A stretch of 64,000 nucleotides of DNA from Eubacterium sp. MSJ-33 (GTDB taxonomy: Bacteria; Bacillota; Clostridia; Lachnospirales; Lachnospiraceae). Shown piece by piece: positions 60,430 through 64,000 of the stretch; the stretch's first letter is position 1; each line of letters begins with the position of its first letter. The position numbers and the translations under genes are program-made. The stretch lies in the NCBI RefSeq assembly GCF_022174665.1, contig NZ_CP076562.1, positions 2,372,525 to 2,436,524 of the forward strand, written 5' to 3'. A model generated the notes under the pieces. The model was given only the letters and a program-made list of their open reading frames with translations, had not been told where the DNA came from and did not search any database.

Positions 60430-61920
60430 ATGAATTATCCATTGACATTGGAACAATATATTGCCCAGATGCCGATGAAAGAATATGATCTGGTTAATAT
60501 GGGAGCACAGATTGCGGAAGCACTTGCAGCGATTCATCAACAGGGACATGTGCATGGAGACGTGAAACCGGGAAATGTTTTGCTTGTGGCTCCGGGAAGT
60601 TATCAGTTGATTGGAATGGAGAGTGTTCGGCAATATCCGGTGGGAACGATACCGGCATTTGTTGCACCGGAATTGATGCAGGGTGGTGCATATTACCCGG
60701 GAACGGATGTATATTCCCTGGGGATGATGATGAAATCCCTGATACCGAAACAGGGTGTGAGTGGTGTGTTGGATGAGATTTTACGGAAAGCCTGTGAACC
60801 GGATCCCACGAGAAGGTATGGAACTGCGCTTGCATTTGCAGAGGAATTGCAGACGCTTCAGGCTGCGCTTGGAGAACCGGTCGATGGTTTTTCGCAGCAG
60901 TCCTATGTACAATCAGCATATGGAACGACCGTACCGGAAGAGAGTGTCCCGATGCCGCAACCATATATGCAGGCTACGCCAGAACAGAGAGCACCAATGC
61001 AGGAAGCATATGCCCAGGCACCAACGTATCCGGTCAATCAACGCCATCAGCCTGTGCGGGAAGCACACGAACATACTGTAAGACAGCAAACACAGTCACC
61101 GAAAAAGAAAGATACAAAAGAGACGCAGAAAGCATCCCTGGTGTTGCGGTTTTTGTTACCAATTTTGCTTGTTTTGATCATAGGAGCGGCTGTTGTGGTA
61201 TATGTTATATTGATCCATCCAACGAATAAGGCGGAAGAAACGACTACGACAGCACCGACAACAGAGGCTACAACGGAAGTAACGACTGCGGCAGCAACGA
61301 CGGAGGAGACAACCGAAGCAACGACGGAAGATGCAGAATGTCCATATGAGTATTCGCAGAAGATAACAGTTACAGCGCATGCCGGTAGCACATCCGGTAT
61401 GTTGACTGTCTATAATTGGGAGAACGGCGGCTGGGTGAAAAAATTTGCAGTGGCATGTGTACTTGGTAAAAATGGAATCGGCTCTGATTATGGGGAAGGA
61501 AAAGGTGTCACTCCGATGGGAACATTTAAACTTGGATTCCTGATGGCAAATGTCAATCCGAAAAACTATATGAATTTTAAGATGGCGAGCAATGAATTAG
61601 CGATCGTGGATGATGTCGATTCTGAACGGTACAACACACTTGTCGATACGAATGAAGTGGGCGATGTAAGCGTGGATCATATCGGAGCTAATATTGTAAA
61701 TGGAAAGTTGAACGCGATCATCTACATTGAGCATAATGGCGATGGACTGACTTCGGATGGCGTGACACCAGGCAAAGGTTCTGTAATCACAATCTGCGGA
61801 AATTATGACGATGTAAGTGAGACAGCAGGCTGTATTGATATTTCAGCCGAAAATATGACAGGATTGCTTATGGTGTTGGATGGAAGATTGAATCCTTATA
61901 TTGAGATTACGTTGGACTAG
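60430..61920 (+). CDS. Degenerate Ser/Thr kinase domain fused through a TM helix to an L,D-transpeptidase-like domain
   Basis: A 496-aa protein. Residues 20-150 match only the C-lobe of Hanks-type kinases: HGDVKPGN at 42-49 (HRD loop), VAPEL, GTDVYSLGMM. The N-lobe with the ATP-binding Lys is missing and DFG is replaced by IGM (61-63), so it is a pseudokinase. A Gln/Pro-rich linker, a TM helix (about 237-262) and a Thr-rich external stalk (TTTTAPTTEATTEVTT) lead to a YkuD-like domain with TAGCIDIS holding the likely catalytic Cys468 (SHGC in canonical enzymes). It probably senses or scaffolds inside and cross-links peptidoglycan outside. GAGGAGT precedes the start. Confidence 0.82.
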   Translation: MNYPLTLEQYIAQMPMKEYDLVNMGAQIAEALAAIHQQGHVHGDVKPGNVLLVAPGSYQLIGMESVRQYPVGTIPAFVAPELMQGGAYYPGTDVYSLGMMMKSLIPKQGVSGVLDEILRKACEPDPTRRYGTALAFAEELQTLQAALGEPVDGFSQQSYVQSAYGTTVPEESVPMPQPYMQATPEQRAPMQEAYAQAPTYPVNQRHQPVREAHEHTVRQQTQSPKKKDTKETQKASLVLRFLLPILLVLIIGAAVVVYVILIHPTNKAEETTTTAPTTEATTEVTTAAATTEETTEATTEDAECPYEYSQKITVTAHAGSTSGMLTVYNWENGGWVKKFAVACVLGKNGIGSDYGEGKGVTPMGTFKLGFLMANVNPKNYMNFKMASNELAIVDDVDSERYNTLVDTNEVGDVSVDHIGANIVNGKLNAIIYIEHNGDGLTSDGVTPGKGSVITICGNYDDVSETAGCIDISAENMTGLLMVLDGRLNPYIEITLD

Positions 61921-61929
61921 GGGGTATCT

Positions 61930-62769
61930 ATGAAGAATTTGCGAATGTTATTCTGCATGTTGCTTGGACTGCTGATCGGCTCGGTTATGGGGATCGTAAT
62001 CGCAAATATCACACACAGCCAGCAGAAAAAGAAACATGCCCAGATGGCAACGACAGAGGTGACAGCAACTGCAGATGCGGCGGCAGAGGATGCAGCAACG
62101 GCGACGGATGAGGAGATGAGTACATCTGGTGATGCGAAAGAAGCAATTCCCGGCGAGGCGCAGCCAGAGGCTCTGGCGGACATTTTGAAACGCAGTCTGG
62201 TGCGATATGAACAATTAGCAGAAGTAGATTGCAGACAGTTGATAGTCGTAGATACTGTACAGGAAAATGCAACGATATCCATGTATGTCTGTGATGAGGA
62301 TGGTCTGTGGACAGATACCGGACTTACAACGACCGGGTATGTGGGTGAAAATGGTGTCAGCAGGGAATCTTATGAAGGAAGCAGGAGTACCCCTGCGGGA
62401 GTGTTCCCGATTGGCGATGCCTTTTATATAGAAGAAAAGCCTGATACCGGATTACCTGCATTTCAGATTACAGAAAATACATATTGGGTTGACGATGCGG
62501 ACAGCGAATTATATAATCAACACATAGAAACAAGTGGAGAAAAAGCATGGAAAAGCGCAGAGCATATGATTGATTACCCAGATGCGTATAAATATGGGTT
62601 TGTAGTGAATTATAATATGACGCCGGTGGAACCGGGGCGCGGATCTGCGATATTTTTCCATATAGGTGATCAGGCGACGTTAGGGTGCATTGCGACATCT
62701 GAGGATATGGTACTTTCGTATCTGGAAAAGCTGTCAGAAGACCTGCATCCATATATAGTAATACAATAA
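61930..62769 (+). CDS. Second L,D-transpeptidase (YkuD/ErfK)-like protein, membrane anchored
   Basis: A 279-aa protein 9 bases after the fusion gene. An N-terminal TM (about 4-26), an Ala/Thr/Glu-rich linker and an external YkuD-like domain are seen: SRSTPAGVFPIGDAFY, FFHIGD and TLGCIATS with the presumed catalytic Cys. As in its neighbour the canonical SHGC His is replaced, so both belong to a divergent subgroup. The two are probably co-transcribed and act on the same wall. GGGGG precedes the start. Confidence 0.82.
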   Translation: MKNLRMLFCMLLGLLIGSVMGIVIANITHSQQKKKHAQMATTEVTATADAAAEDAATATDEEMSTSGDAKEAIPGEAQPEALADILKRSLVRYEQLAEVDCRQLIVVDTVQENATISMYVCDEDGLWTDTGLTTTGYVGENGVSRESYEGSRSTPAGVFPIGDAFYIEEKPDTGLPAFQITENTYWVDDADSELYNQHIETSGEKAWKSAEHMIDYPDAYKYGFVVNYNMTPVEPGRGSAIFFHIGDQATLGCIATSEDMVLSYLEKLSEDLHPYIVIQ

Positions 62770-62821
62770 AATATACATCAGGTTAAATTGATGATAAAAA
62801 TAAAAAACGGAGGATAGAATT

Positions 62822-63430
62822 ATGGCAATGAATATTGTATGTTTGGATTTGGAAGGTGTATTGGTTCCGGAGATCTGGATTGCATTCGCGGAGGCAAGTG
62901 GAATTCCAGAATTGAAGAAGACAACCAGAGACGAACCGGATTATGATAAATTGATGAATTGGAGACTTGGAATCCTCAAAGAGCATGGACTTGGCTTGAA
63001 GGAAATTCAGGAGACAATTGCAAAGATTGATCCAATTCCAGGTGCAAAGGAGTTTTTAGACGAGCTGAGAAGTCTGACACAGGTGATTATTATCAGTGAT
63101 ACCTTTGCGCAGTTTGCAACACCGCTTATGAAGAAACTTGGCTGGCCAACTATCTTCTGTAATTCTCTCGAAGTTGCGGAAGATGGCGAGATTACAGGCT
63201 TTAAGATGCGTTGTGAGCAGTCGAAACTGACAACTGTGAAAGCATTACAGTCGATCGGATTTGAGACGATTGCCAGTGGAGACAGCTATAATGACCTTGG
63301 TATGATCAAGGCAAGTAAGGCAGGCTTCCTGTTTAAGAGCACAGATCAGATTAAGAAGGATAACCCAGAGCTTGCGGCATATGAGACGTACGATGAATTG
63401 CTTGCTGCAATCAAAGAACATTTGGATTAA
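62822..63430 (+). CDS. thrH: Phosphoserine phosphatase / homoserine phosphotransferase
   Basis: A 202-aa HAD-superfamily enzyme. Motif I is DLEGVLVPE, where Glu follows the catalytic Asp pattern of ThrH. The region IIISDTFAQFATPLMKKLG supplies motif II, and ASGDSYNDLGMIKAS motifs III-IV. ThrH dephosphorylates phosphoserine and can pass the phosphate to homoserine, linking serine and threonine synthesis. GGAGGATAG precedes the start at 62822. It has its own terminator at 63467. Confidence 0.92.
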   Translation: MAMNIVCLDLEGVLVPEIWIAFAEASGIPELKKTTRDEPDYDKLMNWRLGILKEHGLGLKEIQETIAKIDPIPGAKEFLDELRSLTQVIIISDTFAQFATPLMKKLGWPTIFCNSLEVAEDGEITGFKMRCEQSKLTTVKALQSIGFETIASGDSYNDLGMIKASKAGFLFKSTDQIKKDNPELAAYETYDELLAAIKEHLD

Positions 63431-63466
63431 TCTGAGATCTGGGAATCTCTTATAATAGGAAATGAC

Positions 63467-63520
63467 AAGAAATCGTTGTGAGCAATGCCTGATATGAACA
63501 GCTTATGACGATTTCTTTTT
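63467..63520 (+). terminator. Terminator after thrH
   Basis: AAGAAATCGT (63467) pairs perfectly with ACGATTTCTT (63508) across a 31-base loop, then TTT. Confidence 0.7.
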
Positions 63521-63597
63521 GTGTAATTTTATGTAAGTTGTATTGGGTAAATGGGTGCATTATTTTGGGAAATGATATAAACAGGAGGAAAGATAAA

Positions 63598-64000
63598 ATG
63601 TCAGAAGAGAAAAAAGAATTAAAAAAATCATCCAGTCCGGCAAAAGATCTGACAACCGGATCGCCAATGAAATTGATTCTTGGATTTGCATTTCCGATGT
63701 TTTTGGGATTATTATTCCAGCAGTTTTACAGTTTGGTCGACACGATGATTGTAGGAAAATATCTGGGTGTGGATCCATTTGCAGGCGTTGGTTCTACGGG
63801 TAGTCTGAACTTTATTGTCATTGGGTTTTGTATGGGACTTTGCAGCGGATTCTCGGTGCCGATCTCTCAGAGTTTTGGTGCAAAGGATTTCCGGATGCTT
63901 CGGAAGATGGTGACAAATTCGGTATGGCTTTGTGTATTTTTCAGTGTGATCTTTACGACCCTGATGCTTGTATTTTGTCGTCCGGTTTTAACATTAATGA
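63598..64000 (+). CDS. MATE-family efflux transporter, N-terminal part (runs off window)
   Basis: The first 134 codons are present. A hydrophilic start is followed by LTTGSPMKLILGFAFPMFLGLLFQQFYSLVDTMIVGKYLGVDPFAGVG, the first MatE repeat with the usual Gln-Gln-Phe-Tyr and Asp. Two to three more helices follow. AGGAGGAAAG precedes the ATG. It is not closely similar to the MATE gene at 49730, having PMFLGLLFQQFYSLVDTMIVG where that has PMILGSFFQQVYNMADSIIVG. Confidence 0.9.
   Translation, partial: MSEEKKELKKSSSPAKDLTTGSPMKLILGFAFPMFLGLLFQQFYSLVDTMIVGKYLGVDPFAGVGSTGSLNFIVIGFCMGLCSGFSVPISQSFGAKDFRMLRKMVTNSVWLCVFFSVIFTTLMLVFCRPVLTLM

Overview
The window looks like a chromosomal segment of a low-to-mid GC Gram-positive anaerobe of class Clostridia, most likely a gut Lachnospiraceae. 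The evidence is AGGAGG-type ribosome binding sites almost everywhere, DinR/LexA-type SOS boxes, a DUF2975/YozG/DUF4173 operon, a short 11-helix NSS transporter, MATE exporters, and an Re-citrate-synthase-like enzyme. No rRNA, tRNA, CRISPR array, phage or replication origin was found. Genus cannot be fixed from sequence reading alone.

Layout. 1-9.6 kb: start of an NSS transporter, a 63-64 bp tandem repeat array, a two-component system, a LysR regulator divergent from a citrate/homocitrate/isopropylmalate-synthase family enzyme, a second NSS transporter, a sugar O-acetyltransferase and two HTH regulators meeting tail to tail. 9.7-9.9 kb: a promoter, a structured RNA candidate and a strong terminator. 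9.91-23.54 kb: a composite transposon made of two almost identical IS30-family copies in direct orientation. The whole unit is flanked by the 14-bp direct repeat CGTCATATATCTTT. Its cargo is a small HTH protein, a VanR/VanS-like two-component system, a MacA/MacB-like exporter, a lipoprotein, a D,D-carboxypeptidase, a wHTH protein, a captured 3' end of metG, a DUF1648 protein, a broken zinc-ribbon gene and a DUF4143 ATPase bracketed by palindromes.

23.7-33.5 kb: DUF2975-HTH-DUF4173 operon, an isolated cobI/cbiL, a PanE-like reductase, ftsH with a DUF308 membrane protein, and then a two-gene operon (small GxxxG/acidic-tail protein plus a P1B-type ATPase with an N-terminal GRIR motif and FSC in place of CPC) behind a DtxR-like operator. 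I read this as a candidate ferrosome (fez) iron-storage operon. 33.5-40.2 kb: TetR regulator, a 271-bp MITE-like palindrome, an ABC-2 exporter operon, an SOS-controlled radical-SAM/uracil-DNA-glycosylase-like pair that may be leaderless, and a histidine phosphatase.

40.3-51.4 kb is an accessory mosaic: a second DUF4143 ATPase with operator-like palindromes, an AAC(3)-like acetyltransferase whose first codons lie in another frame across a slippery A_AAA_AAG, small membrane and GyrI-like proteins, Rpn and VOC gene remnants, several unknown small proteins, a class I amidotransferase, an arginase-fold protein, a U32-like protein, a BilS-like flavodoxin and a MATE exporter. 51.4-64 kb: AraC regulator divergent from a GH31 glucosidase, a PadR gene with twin operators and a decayed partner, a class II UvrA-like protein, a MerR promoter left driving an 18-codon MerR stub fused to an Rpn tail, an sce7726-like nuclease-fold protein, CapA, a pseudokinase-transmembrane-L,D-transpeptidase fusion followed by a second L,D-transpeptidase-like protein, ThrH, and the start of another MATE exporter.
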